From positions 124,001-188,000 of the forward strand of contig CAVTCZ010000005.1 of the NCBI GenBank assembly GCA_963733395.1: a DNA stretch of 64,000 nt, written 5' to 3'. Both the position numbers and the translations under genes were made by a program. A model generated the notes under the pieces. It saw only the letters and a program-made list of their open reading frames with translations, had not been told where the DNA came from and searched no databases. The stretch comes from JADKAV01 sp963733395. Its GTDB lineage: Bacteria; Actinomycetota; Actinomycetes; S36-B12; UBA10799. How positions within the stretch are numbered: position 1 is the stretch's first letter; every line of letters begins with the position of its first letter. Of this stretch, positions 51,963 to 59,960 are shown piece after piece.

Positions 51963-54446
51963 GTGACTCTACGTCGGGCGCTGGCACGCGCGGAACGGGC
52001 CGCCTCGCTCGATGCCGACGAGGTGGCGCAACTGCTGTCGGCCCGCGGTGACGACCTGGCCGCCCTGTGCGGCATCGCCGCCGGAATGCGCGATCGGGTG
52101 ACCGACACGATCACCTACTCGCCGAAGGTGTTCATCCCGATCACCCGGTTGTGCCGGGACCGGTGCCATTACTGCACGTTCGCCACCGACCCCGCCGCCC
52201 TGCGCCGCGAGGGCCATGGCCCGTACCTCGAGATCGACGAGGCGGTTGCGATCGCCGAGCGCGGGGCGCGAGCGGGCTGTGCGGAGGCGTTGCTGACACT
52301 CGGCGATGCCCCCGAGGACCGGTGGCCGGCGGCCCGGGCCTGGCTCGACGCCCGCGGGTTCGACACGACCATCGACTACGTGCGGGCGGTGGCGATCGCG
52401 GTGCTCGAGCGCACCGGCCTGCTGCCACACGCCAATCCGGGCGTGATGACCTGGGAACAGTTGAGCAGGTTGCGACCGGTGGCTCCGAGCATGGGCTTGA
52501 TGCTCGAGACCACCAGCCGCCGGCTGTTCACCACCCCGGGTGCCGCCCACTACGGCTCGCCGGACAAGGATCCGGCGGTGCGCCTGCGGGTGCTGCAGGA
52601 CGCCGGCCGGCTGGGGATCCCGTTCACGACCGGGCTGCTGATCGGGATCGGCGAGACCCACGCCGAGCGGGCTGACTCCTTGCTGGCGCTGCGCAGCGTG
52701 GCGCGGGAGTTCCACGGGATCCAAGAGGTGATCGTGCAGAACTTCCGGGCCAAGCCCGGCACCGCGATGGCCGGCGTGGCCGACTGCGGCCCGGATGAAT
52801 ACCTGGCCGCCGTCGCGACGGCCCGGGTGGTGCTCGGCAGTTCGGTGCATCTGCAGGCCCCGCCCAACCTCACCGACCTGGAACACCTGCAGTCATTGCT
52901 GGGGGCGGGCATCGACGACTGGGGCGGGGTGAGCCCGGTGACGGCCGACTACGTCAACCCGGAGCGGCCTTGGCCCAGCATCGCGGCCCTGCGGGAAGTC
53001 ACCGCGGGCAGCGGCTTCGGGCTCGCACCGCGATTGACCATCCACCCCGAGTTCCTGCGCCGCGGGGACCCCTGGTTGGACCCGCGGCTGGCGCCCTTCG
53101 TGGCGGCGCTGGCCGACGACCGGGGCCTGCTGCTGCCCGGCGTCCGTCCGGTCGGTCGGCCCTGGCAGCAGGAGGCCGACTACGGAACCTTCGCAGCACA
53201 GGGTTCGGGGCGCACGGACCTGGCGGTCACGATCGACATCCGCGGGCGCGACAGCGACCGGCGCAGCGACTTCGACACCGCATTCGGGCAGTGGGAGGAA
53301 GTGACGGTCGCCCCGGCGGCCACATCCGATCCCGGGGACTTCGACGAGGCGCTGGCCCTGGCGCGGTTGCAGCCGGCGGCATTGGCCGAACCCGAGAACG
53401 AACCGCTGGCGCTGGCGCTGTTCTGCGCCACCGGCGAGCAGGTCGCGCAGGTGGCGGCAGTGGCCGATGCCCTGCGGCGCCGACGGGTCGGGGACGACGT
53501 GACCTACGTCGTCAACCGCAATCTCAACTTCACCAACGTCTGCTACACCGGGTGCCGCTTCTGCGCATTCGCGCAGCGGGAGTCGGACGCCGACGCGTTC
53601 ACACTGAGCCCCGACGAGATCGCCGGGAGGGTGCGGGAGGCCTGGGAGGCCGGCGCGACGGAGATCTGCATGCAGGGCGGGATCCACCCGCGACTGCCGG
53701 GAACCGCCTACTTCGATCTCGCGCGCACGGTCAAGCAAACCGCCCCCGGGATCCACCTGCACGCGTTCAGCCCGATGGAGGTCGTCAACGGCGCCACCCG
53801 CTGCGATCTGAGCATCCGGGACTTCCTGGTCGCGCTCAAGGACGCTGGCGTGGACTCCATCCCGGGGACGGCCGCGGAGATCCTCGACGACGACGTGCGG
53901 TGGGTCCTGACCAAGGGCAAACTTCCCGCCGACGCTTGGATCGAGGTCGTCACCACGGCCCACGAGGTGGGGCTGCCGTCGAGTTCGACCATGATGTACG
54001 GCCACGTGGACTCCCCGGTCCACTGGATCCGGCACCTGCGCACATTGCGCGGGATGCAGGCTCGCACCCGCGGGTTCACCGAATTCGTCGGGCTGCCGTT
54101 CGTGCACCAGAACGCGCCGCTGTACCTGGCGGGTAAGGCCCGGCCGGGATCCACCGTGCGCGAGGACGTGCTGGTCACCGCCATGGCCAGGCTGCTGCTC
54201 GACGGCGCCATCGAGAACATCCAGGTCTCCTGGGTCAAACTCGGCCCGCAGGGCGCGGCCGAGCTGCTGCAGGCGGGCGCCAACGACCTGGGCGGGACCC
54301 TGATGGAGGAGACGATCAGCCGCATGGCCGGTTCCGCCCACGGCTCCGCGGTGACCGCCGGGCAACTGCGTGAGATGGCGGCCCTGGCCGGTCGGCCGGC
54401 GGTGGAGCGCACCACCACCTACGGCGCGGTCGATCGGGTGCGGTAG
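51963..54446 (+). CDS. fbiC: FO synthase, fused CofG-CofH type
   Basis: 827 aa from GTG 51963. Two radical SAM domains: CRDRCHYC at about residue 64 (CofG half) and CYTGCRFC at about residue 527 (CofH half). Other blocks: LTLGDAPEDRWP, IQEVIVQNFRAKPGTAM, ATEICMQGGIHPRLPGTAYFDL, VNGATRCDLSIRDFL and IQVSWVKLGPQGAAELLQAGANDLGGTLMEETISR. It condenses tyrosine with the flavin precursor to make FO. The GTG is selected by TACGCT at 6 nt; a longer upstream frame is antisense to fbiA and discarded. Confidence 0.96.
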   Translation: MTLRRALARAERAASLDADEVAQLLSARGDDLAALCGIAAGMRDRVTDTITYSPKVFIPITRLCRDRCHYCTFATDPAALRREGHGPYLEIDEAVAIAERGARAGCAEALLTLGDAPEDRWPAARAWLDARGFDTTIDYVRAVAIAVLERTGLLPHANPGVMTWEQLSRLRPVAPSMGLMLETTSRRLFTTPGAAHYGSPDKDPAVRLRVLQDAGRLGIPFTTGLLIGIGETHAERADSLLALRSVAREFHGIQEVIVQNFRAKPGTAMAGVADCGPDEYLAAVATARVVLGSSVHLQAPPNLTDLEHLQSLLGAGIDDWGGVSPVTADYVNPERPWPSIAALREVTAGSGFGLAPRLTIHPEFLRRGDPWLDPRLAPFVAALADDRGLLLPGVRPVGRPWQQEADYGTFAAQGSGRTDLAVTIDIRGRDSDRRSDFDTAFGQWEEVTVAPAATSDPGDFDEALALARLQPAALAEPENEPLALALFCATGEQVAQVAAVADALRRRRVGDDVTYVVNRNLNFTNVCYTGCRFCAFAQRESDADAFTLSPDEIAGRVREAWEAGATEICMQGGIHPRLPGTAYFDLARTVKQTAPGIHLHAFSPMEVVNGATRCDLSIRDFLVALKDAGVDSIPGTAAEILDDDVRWVLTKGKLPADAWIEVVTTAHEVGLPSSSTMMYGHVDSPVHWIRHLRTLRGMQARTRGFTEFVGLPFVHQNAPLYLAGKARPGSTVREDVLVTAMARLLLDGAIENIQVSWVKLGPQGAAELLQAGANDLGGTLMEETISRMAGSAHGSAVTAGQLREMAALAGRPAVERTTTYGAVDRVR

Positions 54447-54482
54447 CCGGGCGGGGGATCCAGCGCTCCACCTGCCCGGCCG

Positions 54483-54602
54483 CGACTGTTGCGCGGTTGC
54501 TGGTGGCCCGCGACGACTGTTGCGCGGTTGCTCGGTCTTGCGGTCGGAAACCGACAACGGTGCAACAGTCGCGAGCCGGGGGCGACAACGGTGCAACAGT
54601 CG
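54483..54602. repeat. Inverted-repeat element, copy D (two left, two right units)
   Basis: Left units CGACTGTTGCGCGGTTGCTGG at 54483 and CGACTGTTGCGCGGTTGCTC at 54514 (period 31), a spacer of about 15 nt ending GGAAA, right units CCGACAACGGTGCAACAGTCG at 54551 and GCGACAACGGTGCAACAGTCG at 54582 (period 31). Orientation as copy A, opposite to B and C. Lies 36 bp after the fbiC stop between tandem genes. Confidence 0.95.
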
Positions 54603-54694
54603 TCAGCGCCGAGCAGCGGTGCCGCCGCAACCGGCGTCCCATTCCGCCCCTTTTCGCCTGATCCCGGCGTGTCCGCTTGCCAAACGGGCGGGAG

Positions 54695-54703
54695 TTATCC
54701 ACA
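54695..54703 (+). promoter_or_regulatory. Consensus DnaA box (TTATCCACA) upstream of whiB2
   Basis: TTATCCACA matches the DnaA consensus exactly. It lies 39 bp upstream of the whiB2 -35. A single box can occur by chance, but its location in a promoter region is suggestive. Confidence 0.5.
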
Positions 54704-54741
54704 GATCGGGTCACCTGAACGGCCGATTTGTGGGATTCCGG

Positions 54742-54769
54742 TTGAGCACTCGAGTTACGACCATGTAAT
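54742..54769 (+). promoter_or_regulatory. Sigma70-type promoter of whiB2 (TTGAGC-16-TGTAAT)
   Basis: TTGAGC at 54742-54747 and TGTAAT at 54764-54769 with a 16-bp spacer, predicting a start near 54776 and a leader of about 67 nt. Unlike most genes here, whiB2 is thus leadered, with GGAG 5 nt before its ATG. Confidence 0.55.
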
Positions 54770-54842
54770 TTCATCAGTGTCGTCAGGTGCGGATGCCTGG
54801 CACAAGGAATATCGCGCATCGGGGCGCGGGAGTGGAGCAAAC

Positions 54843-55103
54843 ATGCAGGAGTCGATCGTCCGATTGCCGTTGGCAGAGGTGGAAGAACTCAGTTGGCAGG
54901 AACGCGCACTGTGCGCGGAAACCGATCCGGAATCGTTCTTCCCCGAAAAGGGAGGGTCGACCCGTGAGGCCAAGCGCATCTGCACCTCGTGCGAGGTGCG
55001 GCGGGAGTGCTTGGAGTACGCATTGGAGAACGACGAGCGCTTCGGCATCTGGGGCGGTCTGTCGGAGCGTGAGCGCCGCCGCTTGAAGCGTGCCGCCGGC
55101 TGA
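54843..55103 (+). CDS. whiB2: WhiB2/WhmD-type iron-sulfur regulator
   Basis: 86 aa. Four cysteines, C24, C47, C50 and C56, in the C-x22-C-x2-C-x5-C spacing that binds a [4Fe-4S] cluster, the GIWGG turn at 68-72, and a basic C-terminal end RERRRLKR for DNA binding. Members of this branch control septation and sporulation with WhiA/SigA. The neighbours (fbiA-C on one side, zincin-DUF3499-pmm on the other) are the same as those of whiB2 in M. tuberculosis (Rv3260c). Confidence 0.95.
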   Translation: MQESIVRLPLAEVEELSWQERALCAETDPESFFPEKGGSTREAKRICTSCEVRRECLEYALENDERFGIWGGLSERERRRLKRAAG

Positions 55104-55155
55104 CGCAGTCCCTTTTCTTCCCCGCTTCTTCCCCGAACAACTTCATACCGACTCG

Positions 55156-55189
55156 AAGGGTGGCTCACCAGCGTGGTGAGCCACCCTTT
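55156..55189 (+). terminator. Strong hairpin terminator after whiB2
   Basis: A 14-bp perfect stem (AAGGGTGGCTCACC with GGTGAGCCACCCTT) around a 5-nt loop, followed by TTG. The short T-run is weak, but stem strength and position 52 nt after the whiB2 stop support termination. Confidence 0.85.
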
Positions 55190-55203
55190 GTCGTACCCCC
55201 GGT

Positions 55204-55209
55204 TAGAGT
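55204..55209 (+). promoter_or_regulatory. Leaderless -10 (TAGAGT) of the zincin-like gene
   Basis: TAGAGT ends 7 nt before ATG 55217, directly after the whiB2 terminator. Confidence 0.6.
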
Positions 55210-55216
55210 CAGCGTC

Positions 55217-55690
55217 ATGTTGATGAGCGTTGGTCACCGGGCAGATCCGGGCACCCGCGAGCCGGCGGGTGGCAGTTCGTCGGCGAACCGGGCGGCGCGG
55301 CTGCGCTCCCGGCGCCGCGACCGGCGTGACCGCGGGGTGCGCGGCCCGCTGGCACCCAGGGCGGTGCCTGTTTCCCGCAGCCGTTCGACGCGCTTCGACG
55401 AGGAGGTCCTGGACGCCTGGGACCGGCTGGCCCTGGCACATTCGGAGCTGCAGTACATCGAAATCGCTGTCAGCGACGTGCCCGAGCCCGACCATCCCGC
55501 GCTTGCCGTGTACGACCCGGCCGACGCCGGACTGCCGGCCCGGATCACCGTCTACCGCTGGGCACTGGAGTTGCGCGCCGGTTCCGGAAAGCACCTGAAC
55601 CTGCTTCTGCGCGACGTCCTGGCCGAGCAGGCGGCGGTATTCCTGGCGGTGTCGCCGCACGACCTCGACTCGGGGTACCCACGTGTCTGA
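55217..55690 (+). CDS. Metallopeptidase-family (zincin_1-like) protein with degenerate active site
   Basis: 157 aa. After a basic, Arg-rich N-terminus comes RGVRGPLAPRAVPVSRSRSTRFDEEVLDAWDRL and ARITVYRWALELRAGSGKHLNLLLRDVLAEQAAVFLAVSP. This matches the actinobacterial metallopeptidase family next to whiB2 (Rv3259). The zinc-binding HExxH expected near residue 130 reads RDVLAEQ here, so zinc peptidase activity is unlikely. Role unknown; perhaps a structural partner. The start is set by the leaderless hexamer. Confidence 0.8.
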   Translation: MLMSVGHRADPGTREPAGGSSSANRAARLRSRRRDRRDRGVRGPLAPRAVPVSRSRSTRFDEEVLDAWDRLALAHSELQYIEIAVSDVPEPDHPALAVYDPADAGLPARITVYRWALELRAGSGKHLNLLLRDVLAEQAAVFLAVSPHDLDSGYPRV

Positions 55691-55733
55691 GGTCGATCTC
55701 GAAGGTGCCCGGCCCCCGGGTTACCGTGGGTCG

Positions 55734-56093
55734 GTGATCACGCGACGCTGCTCCCGGCCGTCCTGTCAGCGGCCCGCGGTGTCCACGCTGACCTACGTCT
55801 ATGCCGACTCGACCGCGGTGCTCGGACCGCTGGCCACGTTCGCGGAGCCGCACTCCTATGACCTGTGCGAGGAGCACTCGCAGCGCCTGACCGCGCCGCG
55901 CGGATGGGACGTCGTCCGACTGGATCCGGATCCTGCTGCCCTCGAGCCCTCACGCGACGATCTGCAGGCCCTGGCCGACGCCGTGCGATCGGCCGCCCGT
56001 CCGGCGGGGACACCGGCACCGGTACCGGAGGAGAGCGGTCAGGTGACCGTGGGTGGCAAAGGTCATCTGCGGGTACTGCGTCCCATCGAATAG
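55734..56093 (+). CDS. DUF3499 family protein
   Basis: 119 aa from GTG 55734 (VITRRCSRPSCQRPAVSTLTYVYADSTAVLGPLA, then YDLCEEHSQRLTAPRGWDVVRLD). The Cys pair near the start and C-E-E-H further on look like a small zinc-binding site. Function unknown; conserved between whiB2 and pmm in actinobacteria (Rv3258c). TACCGT lies 6 nt before the GTG, which argues against the upstream in-frame start at 55683. Confidence 0.88.
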   Translation: MITRRCSRPSCQRPAVSTLTYVYADSTAVLGPLATFAEPHSYDLCEEHSQRLTAPRGWDVVRLDPDPAALEPSRDDLQALADAVRSAARPAGTPAPVPEESGQVTVGGKGHLRVLRPIE

Positions 56094-56103
56094 CCTTGCG
56101 GGC

Positions 56104-57483
56104 ATGGATCTGAGCAGTGCCGGGTTCCCGGCCGACCTCGTCTCTGCGGTGATCAAGGCCTACGACGTGCGCGGGTTGGTGGATTCACAGATCACCGGCG
56201 AGTTCGTGACCGCCGTCGGCCGGGCCTTCGTGGAGGCCCTGGACCTGCGGGCGGACGGGGCGGTGGTGGTGGGTCACGACATGCGACCCTCGTCTCCGGG
56301 TTTCGCCCGGGCCTTCGCCGAAGGTGCGGCCGCCCATGGCGTGGATGTGGTGTTGATCGGTCTGTGCTCGACCGACGGTCTGTACTTCGCCTCCGGCGAC
56401 TTGGGACTGCCCGGGGCGATGTTCACCGCGAGCCACAATCCGGCGGCCTACAACGGCATCAAGATGTGCCGGGCCGGGGCCTCCCCGGTGGGGCAGGACA
56501 GCGGGCTGGCCGACATCGCAGCGATGGTCGTGGCCGGGGTGCCGGAGTACGACGGTCCGGTGGGGCACATCAGCGAGCGCGACATGCTGCAGGACTATGC
56601 CGACTACCTGATCGGCCTGGTACCGCCGCTGCAGCGCCGGTTGCGGGTGGCGGTGGATGCCGGCAACGGCATGGCCGGGCTGACCGCACCGGTGGTCCTC
56701 GGGCAGTTGCCGGTGGCTGTGGAGCCGTTCTACTTCGAACTCGACGGCTCCTTCCCGAACCACGAGGCGAACCCGATCGACCCGGCCAACCTGGTGGACC
56801 TGCAGGCCCTGGTGCGCCGGACCGGCGCCGATCTGGGCCTGGCCTTCGACGGGGACGCCGACCGCTGTTTCGTCGTCGACGAGCGCGGCGAACTGGTGAA
56901 CCCCTCCACCCTGACGGCGCTGATCGCCAGTCAGGAACTGGCCCGGGTGCCCGGAGCCCCGGTGATCCACAACCTCATCACGTCGCGGGCCGTCCCCGAG
57001 ATCATCGCGGAGAACGGCGGCGTCCCGGTGGTGACCCGGGTGGGTCACTCGTTCATCAAGGCCACGATGGCGCAGACCGGGGCGGTGTTCGGCGGCGAGC
57101 ACTCCGGGCACTTCTACTTCCGGGACTTCTGGCGCGCCGACAGCGGCATGCTGGCCGCCCTGCACGTGCTGTCCAGCCTCGCCGCCACCCCGGCGGGCGC
57201 GACGCTGTCGACGCTGCTGGAGCCCTACAGCCGCTATGTGCTGTCCGGTGAGATCAACACCGAGGTGTCGGACCAGGCAGCCGCAACGGCCGCGGTCAGG
57301 GCCCACTTCGAGGGCCGGGACGTCACGTTCTCCGACCTCGACGGGCTGTCGGTGGACGGCGGGACGTGGTGGGTCAACGTCCGGCCGAGCAACACCGAAC
57401 CGCTGCTGCGACTCAATGTCGAGGCCCCCACGACGGCGCAGATGGAGCAGTTGCGCGACGAGGTCCTCGCCGTTTACCGCTGA
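56104..57483 (+). CDS. manB: Phosphomannomutase/phosphoglucomutase
   Basis: 459 aa. VVVGHDMRPSSP, MFTASHNPAAYNGIKMCRAG near residue 107 (catalytic Ser), LAFDGDADRCFVVDERGE near 248 (Mg site), GGEHSGHFYFRDF (substrate loop) and VRPSNTEPLLRLNVEA (phosphate loop). It makes mannose-1-phosphate for ManC. TAGCCT 7 nt before the ATG supplies the -10, and its first three bases are the stop codon of DUF3499. Distinct from the longer mutase in the salvage operon at 1.4-3.0 kb. Confidence 0.94.
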   Translation: MDLSSAGFPADLVSAVIKAYDVRGLVDSQITGEFVTAVGRAFVEALDLRADGAVVVGHDMRPSSPGFARAFAEGAAAHGVDVVLIGLCSTDGLYFASGDLGLPGAMFTASHNPAAYNGIKMCRAGASPVGQDSGLADIAAMVVAGVPEYDGPVGHISERDMLQDYADYLIGLVPPLQRRLRVAVDAGNGMAGLTAPVVLGQLPVAVEPFYFELDGSFPNHEANPIDPANLVDLQALVRRTGADLGLAFDGDADRCFVVDERGELVNPSTLTALIASQELARVPGAPVIHNLITSRAVPEIIAENGGVPVVTRVGHSFIKATMAQTGAVFGGEHSGHFYFRDFWRADSGMLAALHVLSSLAATPAGATLSTLLEPYSRYVLSGEINTEVSDQAAATAAVRAHFEGRDVTFSDLDGLSVDGGTWWVNVRPSNTEPLLRLNVEAPTTAQMEQLRDEVLAVYR

Positions 57484-57511
57484 GCGCCGCCGGGGCAATA
57501 GGGTGGTCTGC

Positions 57512-57709
57512 GTGAGTCTCGATCCGATCCTGTTGGACGTGCTGGCCTGTCCCTGCCCGCAGCACGCACCGGTCCGCGAGGTGGCAGGCGGCCTCGAATG
57601 CAGCCACTGCCAGGCCGTGTTCGCTGTCCGTGACGGCATCCCCGTGATGCTGCTGGACCAGGCCACCCCGGGGCCGTCGGGGACGGTGGGGGTCGCGGAA
57701 CCATCGTGA
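57512..57709 (+). CDS. Trm112-like small zinc-binding protein
   Basis: 65 aa from GTG 57512: VSLDPILLDVLACPCPQHAPV, then CSHCQAVFAVRDGIPVMLLDQA. The C-x-C and C-x2-C pairs and the DGIPVML end match the Trm112/UPF0434 family. Such proteins act as partners of methyltransferases or other enzymes. Leaderless with TAGGGT at 57499-57504. Its stop overlaps the SIS gene start (GTGA). It is missed by naive length cut-offs but is clearly a gene by motif and coupling. Confidence 0.88.
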   Translation: MSLDPILLDVLACPCPQHAPVREVAGGLECSHCQAVFAVRDGIPVMLLDQATPGPSGTVGVAEPS

Positions 57710-58878
57710 GCCTCGACGACACGCTGCTCGACGAGCCCGACGAGTTGATCCGCATCGACGCGCAGCGGATGCTCGCGAGCACCGCGTCGGCCGCGTCGGC
57801 CGTACGCACCGCGCTCGACGCCGATGCCGGCGCCGTGCTCGCGCCACTGATCGAACAAGGCCGGCCGCGCAGCCTGTGCGTGGTCGGAGCGGGGGGTTCG
57901 AGTGCGGCCGGCGAAGTGCTCGCCGCAGTTGCCGGCCGCGGTTCGCCGCTGCCGGTCTTCGCGCTGGGTGGACCGACACTGCCCGGCTGGGTGGGTCCGA
58001 TGGACCTCGTGGTGGCGGTATCGGCGTCCGGCCGCACTCCGGAGATCCTCACCTTCGTCGCGGAGGCCCAGCGCCGCGGCAGTTCCGTGCTCGGCATCGG
58101 TGCGGCCGACTCGCCGCTGCAGGAGGTCTGCACCAGTTCCCGGGGGGTGTCCTTCTGGCCGGTGTCGCGGATGAGCCCGCTGCTCGATGAGCAGAAGGCG
58201 CGATCGTTGCTCTGGGCGCTGTCGACGCCGTTGCTGCTCCTGGCCGGGGAACTCGGCCTGGTCAGCCATGCCCGGGAGGGGCTGATCGGGGCCGCCGACA
58301 TCCTCGATCAACGCGCCATCGACTGCGGCGTGCAGGCGCTGGCCCCGGAGAACCCGGCCAAGTCGTTGAGCATCCACCTCACGTCGGGACTGCCGGTGGT
58401 CTGGGGCAGCGGTGACGTGGGGGCCGTGGCTGCCCGCCGGATCGGCCGGCAACTGGCCGAGAACGCCGACTGGCCCAGTGTCGTGGGGGTCCTGCCCGAG
58501 GCCGGCCGCACCCACGCGGGGCTGCTGCGGGGGCCGTGGGCCGGTCCGGTCAGCGAGGCGGACATCTTCCGTGACCGCACGCTCGATGATCAACCGCAGC
58601 CGCGGCTGCGGGTCCTGCTGGTGCGCGACGCGATGGAGCACCCGGAGACGGCGGCGATCGCCGATGCGCTGGAGCAGACCTGCGAGCGCATGGACGTGGC
58701 CTGTGAGGTGGTCGCGGCGCAGGGTGGTCACCCCATCGAACAGCTGGCCGAACTGATCGGTCTGCTGGACTTCGCGAGCATCTACGCGGCTCTCATGCAG
58801 CGCCGGGACCCGTCGCAAAGCGCGGAGGACCTCGACCCCCGCTTCGGTCGGCAGCGGCCCTCGGAGGGGACCCGGTAG
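57706..58878 (+). CDS. SIS-domain sugar-phosphate isomerase-like protein (bifunctional PGI/PMI-like)
   Basis: 390 aa from GTG 57706. Two SIS lobes: LCVVGAGGSSAAGEVLAAVAG and VVAVSASGRTPEILTFVAEAQRRGSSVLGIGA in the first, GLPVVWGSGDVGAVAARRIGRQLAENADWPSVVGVLPEAGRTHAGLL in the second, and a C-terminal EQLAELIGLLDFASIYAALMQRRDP typical of bacterial phosphoglucose/phosphomannose isomerases. Homologue of Rv3256c between pmm and manA. It may interconvert fructose-6-phosphate with mannose- or glucose-6-phosphate or serve regulation. Coupled to the Trm112-like gene and to manA. Confidence 0.85.
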   Translation: MSLDDTLLDEPDELIRIDAQRMLASTASAASAVRTALDADAGAVLAPLIEQGRPRSLCVVGAGGSSAAGEVLAAVAGRGSPLPVFALGGPTLPGWVGPMDLVVAVSASGRTPEILTFVAEAQRRGSSVLGIGAADSPLQEVCTSSRGVSFWPVSRMSPLLDEQKARSLLWALSTPLLLLAGELGLVSHAREGLIGAADILDQRAIDCGVQALAPENPAKSLSIHLTSGLPVVWGSGDVGAVAARRIGRQLAENADWPSVVGVLPEAGRTHAGLLRGPWAGPVSEADIFRDRTLDDQPQPRLRVLLVRDAMEHPETAAIADALEQTCERMDVACEVVAAQGGHPIEQLAELIGLLDFASIYAALMQRRDPSQSAEDLDPRFGRQRPSEGTR

Positions 58879-59939
58879 TGGACGTAGTACGCGGGTATCT
58901 GCAGGCCTACGACTGGGGGCCCACCGACGGGCTGGCGCGATGGACTGCTGCCACCGGCGGCCCGCAGGCGGAGTTGTGGTTCGGGTCGCACCCCAACGGG
59001 CGCTCGCCGCTTCGCGACGACCCGACTGCCCCGGACCGGGTCGAGATCCCGATCCTCGCGAAACTGCTGGCCGCGGCCCGGCCGCTGTCGATACAGATCC
59101 ATCCGCCGGCGCACATGGCACGCGCGCAGTACGACGTCCAGCAGGCCGATCCCGCAGTGCCGGCGTTGCTGTCGGACCCGAATGCCAAGGCAGAGATCCT
59201 CATCGCCCTCGAGCCGTTCGTGATCTTGGAGGGGTTCCGGGAGCCGGGGCGCAGCGCGGAGATCTTCGGCCACCTCGGTGCCGGCATGCAGCAGGCGACC
59301 GCGGCCCTGGCAGCCGGTGACCTGCGCCGGTGCGTGCGGGGGCTGCTGACCCTGCCGGTCGCCGAGGTGTTCGCCAACGCCGAGCGCCTACCGGCGGCCT
59401 TCGAAGCGGCGGGCCTCGGTCAGCACGACACGGCCGTGATCCGGACGGTGATCGAGTGCTTCCCCGGCGATCCCGGGGTGTTCGTCGCGGCTCTGCTGAA
59501 CGCCCGGACGCTACAGCCCGGCCAGGCGGTGTACGTCGAACCGGGCACGGTGCACGCCTACGTCCGGGGCACCGGCGTTGAGGTCATGACCAACAGCGAC
59601 AACGTCCTGCGGCTGGGGCTGACGACGAAGACCATCGCGGTCGACGCGGCGCTGGCGGCTCTGGATGTCGACGCCCAACCGCATCCCTGCGACCCGGCCG
59701 AAGTGGCCGGGGTGCGTTCCTACGCGCCGCCGGACGCCCCGTTCGAGGTCGACCTGATCACCGACGCGGGCACCACCGCGAGGACGGGTCGTGCCCGGAT
59801 CATCGTGTGCCTCAGTGGTGGGGTCGACGTCGGCGGCACCGCACTCGCGCCCGGCGACGGGGTCCTGCTGACCGAGGGCGATCCGGACGTGACCATGCGG
59901 GTCGCCGGGCAGGCGCTGGTGGCCAGGCGGGCTGGTTGA
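58878..59939 (+). CDS. manA: Mannose-6-phosphate isomerase, type I
   Basis: 353 aa from GTG 58878, sharing one base with the SIS gene stop. QAYDWGPTDGLARW, AELWFGSHPNGRS, LSIQIHPPAHMARAQYDVQ (zinc His), KAEILIALEPFVILEGF (zinc Glu) and GTVHAYVRGTGVEVMTNSDNVLRLGLTTK (His and active-site Arg region) are the type I ManA motifs. It links fructose-6-phosphate with mannose-6-phosphate. Confidence 0.93.
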   Translation: MDVVRGYLQAYDWGPTDGLARWTAATGGPQAELWFGSHPNGRSPLRDDPTAPDRVEIPILAKLLAAARPLSIQIHPPAHMARAQYDVQQADPAVPALLSDPNAKAEILIALEPFVILEGFREPGRSAEIFGHLGAGMQQATAALAAGDLRRCVRGLLTLPVAEVFANAERLPAAFEAAGLGQHDTAVIRTVIECFPGDPGVFVAALLNARTLQPGQAVYVEPGTVHAYVRGTGVEVMTNSDNVLRLGLTTKTIAVDAALAALDVDAQPHPCDPAEVAGVRSYAPPDAPFEVDLITDAGTTARTGRARIIVCLSGGVDVGGTALAPGDGVLLTEGDPDVTMRVAGQALVARRAG

Positions 59940-59960
59940 CCGGTACGGCAAGATGGCCGG

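Larger units (their letters stand above)
54447..54842. other. 396-bp region between fbiC and whiB2: repeat copy D, DnaA box and whiB2 promoter
   Basis: No gene. 54483-54602 is a repeat element; 54695-54703 matches the DnaA box consensus; 54742-54769 holds a -35/-10 pair; the expected whiB2 leader is about 65-70 nt. Confidence 0.7.
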
